Positions 10,834 through 22,104 are shown, counted from the first letter of the stretch. The stretch: 64,000 nt of DNA from Athripsodes cinereus (GCA_947579605.1 OX388307.1:29923237-29987236); one strand, 5' to 3'. Made by a program: numbers and translations. Notes: generated by a model not told the origin, from the letters alone.

Positions 10834-11035
10834 TGTTGGAATTAGGCCAGCTTCTATCCTGGGAAATATGATCGGGATTTATTAGAAACACGTAGAATCG
10901 GAGAGAACGTAGTTTATTAGTAGTAGTTGAACTGACAGAGTGATGTATGGATTACAATGGCTTATATAGATAAAAGTGACCATAAACAAAATTCTATGGC
11001 ACCTAATTATTAAGGTGTGCTTACATGTTCTAACA
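10834..11035 (+). repeat. Right LTR of TRIM-like element
   Basis: 202 bp, TG...CA termini, followed at once by the gctg duplication and the resumed LINE reading frame. Confidence 0.75.
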
Positions 11036-11384
11036 GCTGAGAGGAATGGTGCTCGGAGACGTGGACGTCCGACGATTAAATGGCAAGATCATTTCAATCA
11101 AATCCTACAGGACGGTCATGTGGTGAGCACATTGAACAGAAGAGCATGCATGAGGAATTGTTTGACAGTGACGGAAGTGAAAGATGTACGCAAGAACAGA
11201 AGGAAGTGGCGCTCGATCCTTTCTGCCTATCCCGCGAGGGAAGCGGCGTGATGGTATGTATGTAATAATAGCTTTATTTCTTGCGACGAATGGGACTCAT
11301 ATTATTTTTTGTAAGTTTTCGAGTGTGAAGTAAAATCGAACTTTCATAAAAAATTACGTTAAAGGCATTTAACATCTTCAATTC

Positions 11385-11450
11385 AGAATGAGGTATGTCA
11401 CCAATGAGGACATTCTTCTTTTTATTGGCATGGAGACAAAGACAGGCTGA
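11385..11450 (+). repeat. RepA relic (sense)
   Basis: ttcagaatgaggtatgtca..tttttattggcatgg follows the RepA middle section; truncated on both sides. Confidence 0.35.
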
Positions 11451-11514
11451 TGATAAAGATTACAAAAACCGCAAACTAGGAGTAAAGGCAATCTTATGCA
11501 ATTTTTCGATTGAC

Positions 11515-11690
11515 ATTTTTACGCCATCACGGCATTTGACAGCATCAGCGGCAGTGGCCAGCTGACAAACTGCAAGTAACAAACATGCAATCTGTCTTCT
11601 TCGTGCCAATTAAAGTTATGAAATTCAGGATGGGTGGCTTACCTCATCGCTGAACTGAAGATGTAAAATGTCTTAAAAATGACGTTAACG
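11515..11690 (-). repeat. RepA copy (reverse)
   Basis: gccatcacggcatttgac, tcttcgtgccaa, aggatgggtgg, cctcatcgctgaact and gatgtaaaatgtctt appear in RepA order. Lies close to the sense relic above, giving an inverted pair. Confidence 0.6.
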
Positions 11691-11726
11691 AATATCATAA
11701 TTTTTTAATGTTTTTTTTTTGTATTT

Positions 11727-11822
11727 CTTGACAATGTCCTCATAAGACGAAAGACGTCTCTCTCACAAATAAGATCTTTAGTAGAATAAAACACCTGTTT
11801 TATTTTTTCGATTCGGTTTATT
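11727..11822. mobile_element. F1 palindromic element, half copy
   Basis: gacaatgtcctcataagacg, aaagacgtctctctcaca and agtagaataaaacacctgtt match the right half of F1 (see 33683-33909). Confidence 0.6.
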
Positions 11823-12070
11823 TTATTTCTGTAAAGTAGGTTTGTTCTTTCATTAAAAAGTAATTTTTCAAATGAACTATCAAAAAGCCATTAACACAAA
11901 CACACACATACCCATATTATAGTTCTATAACACATTTAAGTTCTTTGTTCTATTGGGCCGTTGCTTTTTCTTCTTTTTTCAAATGGTTGGCTGGAAGACG
12001 TTGCCTTGTAACATGTCCACCACTTGACAGAACACTCTTTTTTTTTATTATAATAATATTGTATATTTTG

Positions 12071-12138
12071 TTCTATCAAAAAAGTTTAACAATTATTACG
12101 TTACAATTGTTCTATCAAAAAAGTTTAACAATTATTAC
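12071..12138 (+). repeat. 39-bp tandem repeat, two units
   Basis: The word ttctatcaaaaaagtttaac and following bases occur at 12071 and at 12110; units look identical over about 30 bases. Confidence 0.8.
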
Positions 12139-12139
12139 G

Positions 12140-14029
12140 CATAATCAACTTTTATTATTACTTTTTGTCTTCAACTGATTCGAATACCTTTAGTCTATAA
12201 AAAATTCAAATAACATAATTTTAGCTATTTAAAGTTTTGTCAAAGCATACCTTAGAATACGTTAGAGGCTTAAGGTACATAATAAATATTGCAATCTTTT
12301 GCTGAAGAACCTTTTCCACTTTAAAAGCTCTTTAAATTTCAGTAAATCTCATGAAATATGTTGTTGAATAAGTATGTTACGAAGCAATTTTCGAGTATTA
12401 TAGTAATCCTGTAGACTGCAGTGTACCACGACCCATAAAACTTTCAGATTAACCTATGTTGTGTTATGACACGTCTGAAATTTATTAAAATTGCTTGAAT
12501 CTTTTCCAAAATATTATTTAGGCCAGAGATTATAACGTTCTGACCTGAATTAAAAACTACAAAACAAACAATTTTCCTAAAACTACACAAGGGTTATTTT
12601 GAACATATGAAATTCAGAAAGTTGACATTTCATTATATGGACAAACCTAGTTATGTCGGGTTATTATTAAAAATGGATGTATTTTTTCTCAAAAGTTCTG
12701 TTTGATAACTCAAATTCTGTTTAGATAGAGATCTTGATGGACCATTAATAAGATTTCCCCATTCAAACTAGACCATGAAATTTCTGGACTAGCAACAGAA
12801 AACAGTCCGGAATTGTGATAAAAATGATGTACATAAGATCATCGAAAAAAGTGGATAGAGCAAGCTTAAGAAAGAAGGAAGTAGAAAATCATAAGCTTAC
12901 ATATGTCTTAAGATGAATCAGAAATCACACAAAAGGAAGAAGAAAAAGATTAACAAAATAGAGAAGTATCTTGTATAGATTTAAAATTATACTTGGACAT
13001 GAAAAAAAAACTCATTTTTAGTCATGTACTAGAAAAGATTGTTTTTCTCATTATGCTCCTGAAGATATGTAACCTCAATATCAACATTTGCACCCATTCT
13101 CAGAACCATAAATTGGTACATATTGGTAACTATTTACCTACTAATAATATTATGTTTGAGTATTATGAAAGTAATCGGAAGTACTTTCAGAGATGAATGA
13201 GCTTTGAAAATTGGTTTGTTTTTATACAAAGGTATCACATAATACATAATAAAGTTTTGAATAAAAGAAGTCGTCGATATCCGAAAAGACGTATATGTCT
13301 TTTACAAAGCGATAAAAGTGTCCAATCAAAACTTCTTTAATTATTTATGAACGGGTAAAACCTTCCGTTAACTATCTTGTTTCCTATTAAGACATTTATA
13401 ACAATAATATTTATTTACTAAAAAATATAATTTGTCATTTCCGACATCACATTGTTGATAAGTAAAACATATATGAAATTGAAATTATAAATTAAATTTT
13501 CGTTCTACAAATTGAATTTGTTACCGAACATTGTATCTCTGTTGCAAACTATTTGAAGAAATTCGTTTTTACGCAAATAACCTAGGTTACCAAAGTACCA
13601 AAGTTAAAGACCGTCGTCTTGAATATGAAAAACTTTTATAGAGAATGTATATTAAAATAGCATTTATGATAATACATTAAAATAAACAGTGCAACTCATT
13701 AGAAACGTTTTAATATTTTTTTTCAAAACATTTATTTTATGTTGATTTTTTTATTATTGTAATATTGAACACCAATGTAATGATTTTATATGTCTATATG
13801 GAAACATCTGCTACAAATAAATTAATAAACTTTTTTTGAAATAAGCCAATAAAAACACTATAATTATTTTCAGGTATTTTCTAATTCACGCATTTTTTGT
13901 ATGCATCTTTTAATACAAAATTAATGGGAAATGAAAGTTAATGTAATAAGCAGGATGAATATAAAAAAAGTTACGGTTGTTTAAATGCAAGTGGAAACAA
14001 TGAATGAGGACAGTTTGACAAAAATAAAA
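12140..14029. other. Long unassigned AT-rich stretch
   Basis: No gene, splice-bounded exon candidate or known repeat was recognised over 1.9 kb. Confidence 0.4.
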
Positions 14030-14390
14030 TACACGGCTAAGAGAAATGGTACTCATAGTTGTGGTGAGGATTTAATATCAATAACCAGATAAACCGTACT
14101 TAGCGATCGACTACTGGCGAACTTTTCGTCAATCTACCTACATATACCTACCTATAATTATGCGTTATTGTTGCAATTATTGTCGAAAATTCGTTTGTAG
14201 TCGATCGCCAAGTGCGTGTTTGTCTAGGGGGTCAGATTTTCAAAGACACAGACGTGTTAAGTTTAATAAACAGAAGAGTATGTATGAGGAATAACATGGA
14301 TTTGATGGAAGCAAAGAGCGTGTACATGGGCAAGAGGAAGTGCCGCTCGATCTTTTCTGTCTACTCAGCAAGGGAAACGGCATGATTCTA
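14030..14390 (+). pseudogene. LINE L2 fragment split by a MITE
   Basis: 14030-14070 (acggctaagagaaatggt) and about 14235-14390 (LNRRVCMRNNMDLMEAKSVY then KRKCRSIFSVYSARETA and stop) match consecutive parts of L2 at 10371-11265. The middle of the family consensus is missing and an inverted-repeat element lies between. Confidence 0.6.
14091..14221. mobile_element. MITE-like inverted repeat inside L2
   Basis: Arms 14091-14113 and 14198-14221 (core gcgatcgacta / tagtcgatcgc) enclose ~85 bp. Located inside the L2 fragment, so it inserted later. Target duplication not resolved. Confidence 0.55.
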
Positions 14391-14399
14391 TGTATATCC

Positions 14400-14942
14400 T
14401 TTTCAAATAACAAATGAATTTATAATTCTTCTCTTTAATGCTCCTAAAGAAAAACAGGCAAGTTGAAAATACGCCTTTTAAATTATTTTCATTTGTTCAA
14501 CATTTCAACCATGTCCTAGGTTATCTGAAAATGAGCGTATAGTCGCAAATAACCTACGGCGTATTTTTCAAAAATATCCCATTAACTTTTTGCTGAAATG
14601 TGATTTCCTATTTCAAAATCACTATTTTTGCCGATAATATGGTAATAGTAATAATAATAATGTATGTATAATGATATAATATCTTCCCATGAAACCAATT
14701 TGAAATATTCTTATATTCTTATATTCCCTTCAGGATCCCACACAAGTATCAAAAATATTTTCCCATACAAACAGGACGTCAGATAGCACAAGAATCTACG
14801 AGAATGTACTCATATCGGAAACGAGCACCGCAAAAACTGAAACGTAATAGATAGGAAAAAGTATTAATTTAGAAAATCCCAGTATATTAATTTAAATCCT
14901 TCCGCATGCATGCAAACTGTTAACGTATTAGTTTTATATATT
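14400..14942. other. Unassigned AT-rich stretch
   Basis: No gene or repeat recognised. Confidence 0.4.
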
Positions 14943-15478
14943 ACTAGCTGACCCAGCGAATTTTGTATTGTCTTAGAATGAATAATAAATATTTTTAATC
15001 TCTTTACAAACTCCCGTAATTGTCCAAGTGTGTCATCGTATAGTGTATAAAAATAAAAATTCATTTATGTCGAACAATATTATACTTAACTCAGATATGT
15101 TTATAAGTTATCTGCTGTACGTAATATTTTTATGTATGTACTAATTTTTTTTAGGTAGGTACCTATTCAATTCAAATTTATTTGATATTGTATGGATAAC
15201 GATTCTAATTTGAAAACGTTTACAAAAAATATTCTATAAATACGGCATTCTATAAAATACTTCATCGTTGATTTTGTTTTTTTATTAAAAGTTAAAATGT
15301 ATGGAGTAAATAATTTTCATCGTGAATTTTTCTTCACGTGAATTTGTAAGATATTTTAATAGCCTATCGGTTATTAGGGACGGAGAAGAATCTATCAAAT
15401 CAGATCATTTAAATCGATACAGCCATTCTTGAGTTATAAATGGTCTAACTAACTCGACTTTCTTTTATATATATAGAT
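14943..15478 (+). repeat. Dispersed arthropod repeat of the 'tagctgacccRgcgaa' type
   Basis: Starts actagctgacccagcgaatt and ends with gagttataaatgg..ttttatatatatagata. Sequences with this start and end recur widely in insect genomes (recalled, not searched). The taggtaggtacctatt microrepeat typical of Lepidoptera lies inside. No coding capacity; class unresolved. Confidence 0.5.
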
Positions 15479-15479
15479 A

Positions 15480-15985
15480 TTATGTGACATTAGAAAATTT
15501 TCAAATATATTAATGTTCTCTACTCGTTAAAATAATTATGTAATATAGTTATATTGATCAATGATTTGACGCCTGTTATTATGTTTACATTTTCGTAAAG
15601 TTTTGAAAATTATTATGATTGTGAATGCTGATGTTCTTAATGTTTTTGGAATGAGATTTATTTTTATCTTTTATAACATATATGTGACTCTTAGTGAATG
15701 CTTGTTATGAAATAATATGATCAAATATACTTTGTCATACAATGTAAAAAGGCTTAGACGCCATTTTATGTGTTAAATAAATAAGAACAACAATTTTTCT
15801 GAATTTTTATGTTTAGAAATAAGATAATATGTCAAACATCCTTAATGTTTTATTTTGGTTTATTGCATGCAGTTACTCTACTGACTACCCCATTTATGGA
15901 ATATGCAGTGATGGTATACCTAGATAATTGGAAATATACATATAAAATATTACAGATAAAGTGGACGAATTCTAAATACTACAAG
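15480..15985. other. Unassigned AT-rich stretch
   Basis: No gene or repeat recognised. Confidence 0.4.
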
Positions 15986-16215
15986 TACTGCTATACCGTC
16001 ATGGCATATCCTGCAAGTGCGGCAGCCGGCAGACCAACCGAATGTAATAATCATGCAAGTTGGCCTTCCCATGCCGACAAAAAAAATAGACAATCAAGAT
16101 GGGCGGCAAACTTCATCGCTGAATTGAATAAATGTAAAATGTCTTAGTTTTTAAGTTCCTTCCATTTACAGGTCCGTAATAAACTTATGAAAAAGAGAGG
16201 GATACAGGGTGCTCC
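15986..16215 (-). repeat. RepA copy (reverse)
   Basis: Contains taccgtcatggcatatcctg, agatgggcggcaaacttc, atcgctgaattgaa, aatgtaaaatgtctta and gggtgctccatgg in RepA order, with the tgcctttcacaggacactcg part mostly lost. Confidence 0.6.
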
Positions 16216-16219
16216 ATGG

Positions 16220-16860
16220 AGCAAAGTGAAACCTAGAGATGCATTAAATAAAATAAAGATATTACCGAGTTGTTTTAATTTTTCTATGAAAATCTCAAAT
16301 AATATATTCATTAACTAAATGATATGAAGGTTCTTCGCAGTTTTTTTTTTCAAAATACTCTCTCAGTTATGATTATTAGCTTTCAAGGTTTTACTTAAGA
16401 TTTATAATTGGTTTATTTATAAGACGGCTGCAAATCTTATAATCTGTATAATATTATTAATTAACTAAATTGTGTTTTCAGGTTGACTTCTGTTGACATT
16501 GGCGTGAAAATAAGAAAAAATGCATTGCTGGTTTTTATTAAATATTCGGTTGCCTAGAAACGAATTATCTTTGTAATTAAAGAGCAAAAAACTTGTCTAG
16601 GGTTCTGACCTGACTCTTGATTTTATATTGAATATTTTCTTCATTTGATATTTCTATTAATTTACGAACATTTTTTAATGAGGTGCTCTGGAAGGCTGAA
16701 AACCAGGGTCGCTAAAAAACTGATTTAACCCTACGTAAATGAAACCTTTTCAAATTCATTTAGTCTCTTTCTGTTATTTTGTCATTCTTAACGCACGTTC
16801 ATATTTAATGTTATCAATGAAATATGATAAGAACACACTTTTACTGCAAAGAAAACCCAT
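16220..16860. other. Unassigned AT-rich stretch
   Basis: No gene or repeat recognised. Confidence 0.4.
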
Positions 16861-16861
16861 T

Positions 16862-17041
16862 TAAAAAAAAAAAAAAAATTGTTCGGGTTTTATTATAAGC
16901 AAAAATTACAACTTTATACACCTTTTACTGTAAGACCAAAGCTTGTGTTATGAAAGATTGCCGGCACCTGGAATCGAGCCGTGGATTTCTCGTGGGTGAA
17001 GCCAAGATTCTACCTCCAAGTTACCGACAAACTCATCTTAT
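16862..17041 (-). mobile_element. SINE S2 copy, tRNA-derived
   Basis: Minus strand begins gagtttgtcggtaacttgg (tRNA-like 5' part with A-box position) and carries B-box-like ggctcgattccaggtgccgg; 3' end is A/T-rich and starts at a poly(A) run on the plus strand (16863-16878). Sister copies: 42372-42552 (minus) and 57728-57850 (plus). Confidence 0.65.
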
Positions 17042-17044
17042 ATA

Positions 17045-17559
17045 AAAATACTTGTTTCTACGAAGGTAAAAAGTGTATTTGACGAATAAAATTAAATTAT
17101 AAGATCAGCAGCTTCGCGATTCTAACGCCCATTATAAAAATATCTTTAACTTTAATTATACTCAAAGTATTTTTACTTAAGTGACCCTATTTGTAGGAGA
17201 CAGCATGATTTTGCACTAAGCACAGCTATCAAGTATTAATGCGATTATTATCTTAATTAGGTCGGTGGACAAAACCCTTTGAGTGGTTACAATTATTTCC
17301 GTTTCCGGACACCCCTTCTCACACCTTTTAATTTTAAAGTGTGAAAGCTCTAGTGAATGCTCAAAGAACTATGAAAATAGGTATGAACTTTCCTTGTATT
17401 TAAAACAACTTTTATCAAAAGTAATTTGAATTTTCCAAGTTTATTCAAATCTAACTATTAGCATAGTTTTCGGCTAAAAATAAAACTTTCGTTCGTTTTT
17501 TCTGTTATTCTGTAAAAGACAGGTATTCAGATAGGTATTATGAATAAGACATGAAAAAT
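17045..17559. other. Unassigned stretch
   Basis: No gene or repeat recognised. Confidence 0.35.
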
Positions 17560-17686
17560 CTTCAACGATGAGGTTTACAACAGATTTGATGGTCTTTACT
17601 TTTATTGTCACAGGAAGAACCCACAGGCCCGATTGTCTTTATTTTTATTGTCACAGAAGACGATTTGCATGATTATTATATGCAGT
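17560..17686 (+). repeat. RepA relic, target of LINE L6
   Basis: caacgatgaggtttacaa, ttattgtcacagaagacg and atttgcatg..atatgcag follow RepA. The last 12 bases (attatatgcagt) are duplicated at 18006-18017 on the far side of L6. Confidence 0.5.
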
Positions 17687-18005
17687 TCGTGAGGTTATCA
17701 ATGTGGAACCAGTACTCCTGCATATAGAGAGGTCGCAGTTGCGATGGCTGGGTCACGTTCTCCGCATGCCAGAAGACAGACTACCACTTAGATCTTCGGA
17801 AGCTGTGGGGAGGGCAGAAGACCAGTGGGCCGCCCTAGAAGAAGCTGGCAAGTGCAAGTGTCAAACTTGTGTGTTGAAAGGCTTGGTTTGGAGTGGCCAG
17901 AGATCCTGGAAGCGGCGGTGGATAGGGATCTCTAGAGGAGATACATACCTAGGCGCAATGGGCCTCCGACCCAACTAGGATAAGGGGAAGAAGATGTTTG
18001 TATGT
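17687..18005 (+). mobile_element. LINE L6, 5'-truncated insertion with target duplication
   Basis: Encodes RSQLRWLGHVLRMPEDRLP, LEEAGKCKCQTCVLKGL, RSWKRRW and RGDTYLGAMGLRPN before a stop, the C-terminal part of a non-LTR RT (RWLGHVLRM is a hallmark). Tail ggggaagaagatgtttgta. Flanked by the 12-bp duplication attatatgcagt (17675-17686, 18006-18017). Only 319 bp were inserted; the element cannot encode a working protein. Confidence 0.75.
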
Positions 18006-18017
18006 ATTATATGCAGT

Positions 18018-18512
18018 AGGTAAGACTAATTGCTATTTCACTTGTAGTTATATTATAAGAAAGATTGAGAGAGAGAGATTTCCTACTACTATTTCCCTTA
18101 CTGGAGACATATCCAATTCAATTTTAATAATTCAGTCATTGAATAATGTTTTAACAAGTTTCTTTTGTATATTTACTTGTAAACTATACAATTGATATAA
18201 TCCACAGTATTAACATAGATTTGATATTATGCTCAACACTTCATAATTTGAACTCACATTGCATTTGGAATATACCTATTTACTAAATTACAATTATATA
18301 AAAGCACAGAAAATGAATTATCCAACTAAATGAATGTGTTCTAGGATAATCTTTGGACATTTATTACATAGTATCAGTTTCATATGTAGAAAAACAAGAA
18401 CAATCTTGGATAATAAATTTTTATTTTAACACCTTCTTACACCTGTACCTCAATATTGTCTTCATCATCTAATGTTGAAATAAGATTATGTTCATAAAAT
18501 TTTACTTCTGAA
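18018..18512. other. Unassigned AT-rich stretch
   Basis: No gene or repeat recognised. Confidence 0.4.
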
Positions 18513-18516
18513 TTAA

Positions 18517-19409
18517 CCCTTTAAGGTCTAGGGGAAACAAAATTCCCAATAATATTATCCCCACATTCAAGGATTACAATACCAATTTTAATTTTTCAAT
18601 TTTAATATGAAAATTAAAAGGTTTCTTCATCGTAATTTTTATTATATTGTGATATTTACTTTCCAAAAGTATTTGCTTGAAAAATGTACCATGGTAAAAT
18701 CGAAATTTTTTAATAATAGGTTAGAAATTTATTTAATTTTTTTTATTAATGCATTGAAAAATACAAAATTATTATAAAACTAAGTAGCAAAAAGTTTTTC
18801 AGTGATTACAAGTTTAATGATTAATGATTTATGGTTTCCTGTACTCTGCAATTAAAGCCTATAATAGTTTACCTAACAATGTAAAAGAATGTAGCAATGT
18901 AAAAATTTTTAAAAACAAAATTAGTAAGCTAGTGAAAGAAAACGGTGTTAGTGTCCAGAAAGTTTGAAGTGATTTATAGTGTTGTGTTATGTACATGCTT
19001 ATATTCATATATATGTGTATATATTATTTATTTTTAAATGTCAAATGTATTACTTATGTTTACATTTTGTTTTGTTTGCTTGATGTCTGTAAATGGTTTT
19101 TACCTCTGATGCCAGCAATCCAGATTGCTGTTTTGAGGTTTATTGTACAATAAATATGTAAGTATTGACCTTTTTTAAAACTTCAATAAAATAGTATCAA
19201 GATCTAACTATACAGTTTTAAAAACTGAGATATTTTCCATTAGGAGTCCTTTTATGGCACAATAAAAAAAATGTACATTTTTTTCAAAACTACAATAATT
19301 TGTGTTATTAGTTTATTTTATTTTTCTAAATTTAAAGTTCTTCCACATTGACAATAAAACAGAGATGTTTAAAAATAAATAATTGTAGAAATCTTACCAC
19401 CCTGAAAGG
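18517..19409. mobile_element. piggyBac-like non-autonomous element (candidate)
   Basis: Flanked by TTAA on both sides (18513-18516, 19410-19413). Termini read ccctttaaggtctagggg on the left and, on the reverse strand, cctttcagggtgg on the right, giving an imperfect short inverted repeat of the CCYTT.AGG form seen in piggyBac superfamily ends. No transposase frame; the interior contains a LINE 3' end. TTAA is frequent in such AT-rich DNA, so this remains a candidate. Confidence 0.45.
18864..19165 (+). pseudogene. LINE RT C-terminal tail and 3' UTR
   Basis: Frame reads YNSLPNNVKECSNV, KIFKNKISKLVKENGVSVQK and stop (tga near 18966), the classical WNSLP..V..S.S...FK..L end of CR1/Jockey-type ORF2. 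The 3' UTR ends near aataaatatgtaag at about 19160. Confidence 0.65.
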
Positions 19410-19805
19410 TTAACCTAATGGTCTCATACTTTTATTTAATAGAAAACAGATTGAGTTCAACAAAAGGACAACAACTGTCTGGAGAAAAGGTCATACAAAA
19501 ATCATTTAAAAACTAACATCAGTTCGAGGGTCTTATTCTTAACCGTGTCCAGTAATCTCTTGTTTTTTTTTATATAAAATCATTTTATTTTATCTACAAT
19601 TTAAAAAAAAATAAAAGAGATCGTAGTTTTTCAATTTGAAAATAGTAATAATCTTAATCTATCTAAAGCAACACGGCATCTCCCACAAACCCCCTTTTCT
19701 ATATTGATTCAAACTAAAATAAGAACGTTCCAAAATTTAATAATTAAGGTCACTTGAACTAAAACTCGTATTTTGTATGATATTTAAGAGTAAATATTAT
19801 ACCAA

Positions 19806-19851
19806 TGTGCACTAACTAAAATAAGAACGTTCCTATTTTAGTTAGTGTGCA
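19806..19851. repeat. 46-bp palindrome
   Basis: gtgcactaactaaaataag is followed after 6-7 bases by its near reverse complement ctattttagttagtgtgcac. A related word, ctaaaataagaacgttc, is at 19714-19730. Probably a MITE end or relic. Confidence 0.6.
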
Positions 19852-19859
19852 CTAAAAAT

Positions 19860-20309
19860 GAAATAAAATAGGGGGTACTATGTGGTAAATATAGGGGTTT
19901 CTCTCTATTCCAATAAAAAATAATATATTCCAATTTGTTGGCATACCATATTTATGACTTTAAGATGTTAAATGTCTTATTTATGTTTTTAATTGTACAA
20001 ATACCAATCTATAACAGGAAACTCTTATACTTATAGAAAAGTGTGGAAGATGTCTTCTTTCCCAGTGACCTCATGGAATATAATGCCAAGTAAAATAAAT
20101 TCATAAAAAGTAAATTTGTACACGGTTCTCAATTTTTTTTAATAAATTACCACTTTACGAGACTTTAGATATTTCAGGTTTAGTGTTGGTATTTCAGGCC
20201 TACGATTTGAGAAAAACCTTTTGATATCTTTAAAATCTAGATTATTTCCTAGCTTTGACTGTTAAGCTTAGGACTGACTCAATGAAAAATACAGAACAAC
20301 GAATTTATT
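19860..20309. other. Unassigned AT-rich stretch
   Basis: No gene or repeat recognised. Confidence 0.4.
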
Positions 20310-20470
20310 TACTTACTTAATCAACCACTTTCGTTAATTGCCGGACATAGGTTGCCACATAACTTCTATGGTTTTTATGTCATCATCTTTTACGGGATCA
20401 TCCTATACATCTTTTATAAACCTTTATTTGCAACAATGTTGTCCACCTTATTATTCTAGTATCGTTTCAT
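20310..20470 (-). pseudogene. Degenerate LINE relic
   Basis: gttaattgccggacatagg, tatggtttttatgtcatc and caacaatgttgtcca resemble the antisense of a common RTE-like LINE segment (resemblance recalled). Too decayed to read a frame. Confidence 0.3.
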
Positions 20471-20474
20471 TCCA

Positions 20475-21006
20475 AATGCAAAATATAAATTAATTTAATT
20501 CATTCATTGAGACATTAGAAACGGGGATGAAGATATCCAATGTAAGAATATTATTAAAACTGTTCAAGTTTCATATTGTCCCATTATATGGCTCTATAGT
20601 GTATTCAACTTATGTATTTCGTTTAAATAGAAAGACCCATTAGAACGAAGTATCTCCTGCAAGTAGCTTGTCTAAGTGCAAATGGATTGAGTTGAGTTTT
20701 TCGCTGAGAAAATGTGAATCGTCCGGTAATATTGGCACTTAAGAATATAATGTTTCATGGGAAATGTACACAGTTTGTAAGGTGATAGATCTGCAGTAGT
20801 CTCTGTGACAATGCAGAGACTATTGTCCTGGCTGAGATATATTTAGCAATGAACAATGGTATTAATTCAAAATAAACTATGTTTTTTTACATTTACCTGC
20901 AATTTACAAAAACGATGTGTTTTTATATTTAATCTTGACAAAAGATATGTCAGGATATTCCATTTTTCATAGTTAACATGTTAAGAGGCAAGTGTGGACA
21001 AGACGA
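20475..21006. other. Unassigned; tiny L1-like scrap
   Basis: ctattgtcctggctgagat at 20821-20839 resembles the L1 segment encoding RWSWLGH; otherwise nothing recognised. Confidence 0.3.
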
Positions 21007-21281
21007 CCGGTGTGGCGCGGAGGCTAACGCACTTGCCTTTGAGTCACGAGGTCCCGGGTTCGATTCCCGGCCAGGGCAAAATGAAGAAAGACCTTTTTCA
21101 AATTGTACCGGGTCTGGGTGTTACATGTATGTATATGTGTTCAGTGCATTCTATATGTGTGTATCGTCGTGTTAGTACCTATAATACAAGATTCATATCT
21201 TAGTTTGGGACTAGCTCGGTCTGTGTGAATTGTCTTTACATGTTATGTTTTGATATTATGCTCCTGAAATAAATAAATAAT
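21007..21281 (+). mobile_element. SINE S1, tRNA-derived, best copy
   Basis: 5' head ccggtgtggcgcggaggcta is tRNA-like with an A-box position (tggcgcggagg, 21013-21023) and a textbook B box ggttcgattcc at 21057-21067. A tRNA-unrelated body follows (aaagacctttttcaaattg, gggtgttacatgta, ttgggactagctcgg) and a short-repeat tail. Both pol III boxes are the expected internal promoter. The head-body-tail structure and three further copies (1072 minus, 26083 minus, 52491 plus) make this a SINE rather than a tRNA gene. Confidence 0.85.
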
Positions 21282-21339
21282 TACGAGAATGACATCAGAG
21301 TTTTAAGACTGTCGTGGGTTAAAGTTAATCAATTTCGAT

Positions 21340-21520
21340 TAATCAATACATATGAGAAGCGATAGATTAGCCCACATCGCCGCAAACGAGACTCCACTAG
21401 GACGAAGATTGCCTGGAAGGCCACCTAAAAGATGGAAGGATAGTTGGTCTTCAGCGTCGCAAGAGGAAAAAAATTCCGAGCAAACAGGTCAATGATCTAC
21501 TACAAGCAGAAGAAGAAGAA
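21340..21520 (+). pseudogene. LINE RT C-terminal fragment L7
   Basis: Reads RLAHIAANETPLGRRLPGR then PPKRWKDSWSSASQ with the GRP.KRW.D motif of LINE ORF2 C-termini, then degenerates; ends in a gaagaagaagaagaa tail. Confidence 0.6.
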
Positions 21521-21617
21521 GAATTTGGATTATATTTTCTATTCAATGTGCTTTGGTGCTATTCAAGTTACCCTTTTTCGCAATATTGCTGACATTTTAA
21601 TATTTTTGTTCAAGTGA

Positions 21618-22100
21618 TTGAAGATTTATTTATTTATTTATTTTTTTATTTATTTTTTTTCTCGAAGGGAACAAACAGTCAACACAACAAGTATAACAAC
21701 AATCAAAATTAAATGCAATATAGACCACAAGAGTCCCCCTATATTACCACAGTTTAAAAAATTCAAAGCAACTAAGACAAACACACAAAACCAACAACAA
21801 AAACAAAGAAATATAATATATATATACACGATAGGATAAGATAAGATAAGAGAAAAGTTAAACAAAATGATCAATCATATTATAATACAATTAATAAAAC
21901 TGATAAAATAAAACACATCAATGAACACATCACATCACAACACATCAAGATTGGCAGTGTGATTCGGAACTTCCAATTGATAGTTAAGAGACTGTGCCAT
22001 TAGGAGATTCATCACCAGTTTCAGAGTTAAGTGTCAATTACCCATAATGTCTCTATACTCATCTCGATTCAAGATATATTTTTTTATGTCTTCACAGAGT
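21618..22100 (-). mobile_element. LINE 3' UTR (antisense) with (TTTA)n
   Basis: Plus strand begins with tttatttatttattt (complement of an (AAAT)n tail) and continues as A-rich sequence, the mirror of the 3' UTRs at 7014-7841 and 43100-43898. Open frames here on both strands are low-complexity. 3' limit uncertain. Confidence 0.4.
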
Positions 22101-22104
22101 TAGG

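Larger units (their letters stand above)
10400..11035 (+). mobile_element. TRIM-like miniature LTR element
   Basis: Two direct repeats, 10400-10613 (214 bp) and 10834-11035 (202 bp), both start TGTTGGAATTAGG and end ATGTTCTAACA, i.e. canonical TG...CA LTRs. They differ by roughly seven substitutions and a ~12-bp indel. Only 220 bp separate them, with no gag or pol. The element is bracketed by the 4-bp duplication gctg (10396-10399 and 11036-11039), and removing it restores the reading frame of the host LINE fragment. A tggcgagc sequence near 10626 could be a primer-binding site; no clear polypurine tract is seen. Orientation is taken from the ttatataga TATA-like box in the repeats and is uncertain. 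Confidence 0.75.
10371..11265 (+). pseudogene. LINE L2 RT C-terminal fragment split by a two-LTR element
   Basis: Joining 10371-10399 to the part after 11035 restores one frame: KKIHLAERNGARRRGRPT, then IKWQDHFNQILQDG and CMRNCLTVTEVKDVRKNRRK, WRSILSAYPAREAA and a stop. GRPxxxWxDH..QIL.DG is the C-terminal signature of an RTE/Jockey-type ORF2; other L2 copies lie at 14030, 22680 (minus), 28500, 48190 (minus) and 57398 (minus). The intervening 636 bp are a separate mobile element. No catalytic domain remains. Confidence 0.7.

Noticed and set aside
12071..12138. CRISPR-like direct repeats
   Set aside because: Only two units with no spacer set, in a eukaryotic genome; a simple tandem duplication.
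21007..21080. tRNA gene with perfect B box
   Set aside because: Followed by a conserved non-tRNA body and short-repeat tail, and repeated at three other places; the folded tRNA is imperfect. It is the head of SINE S1.
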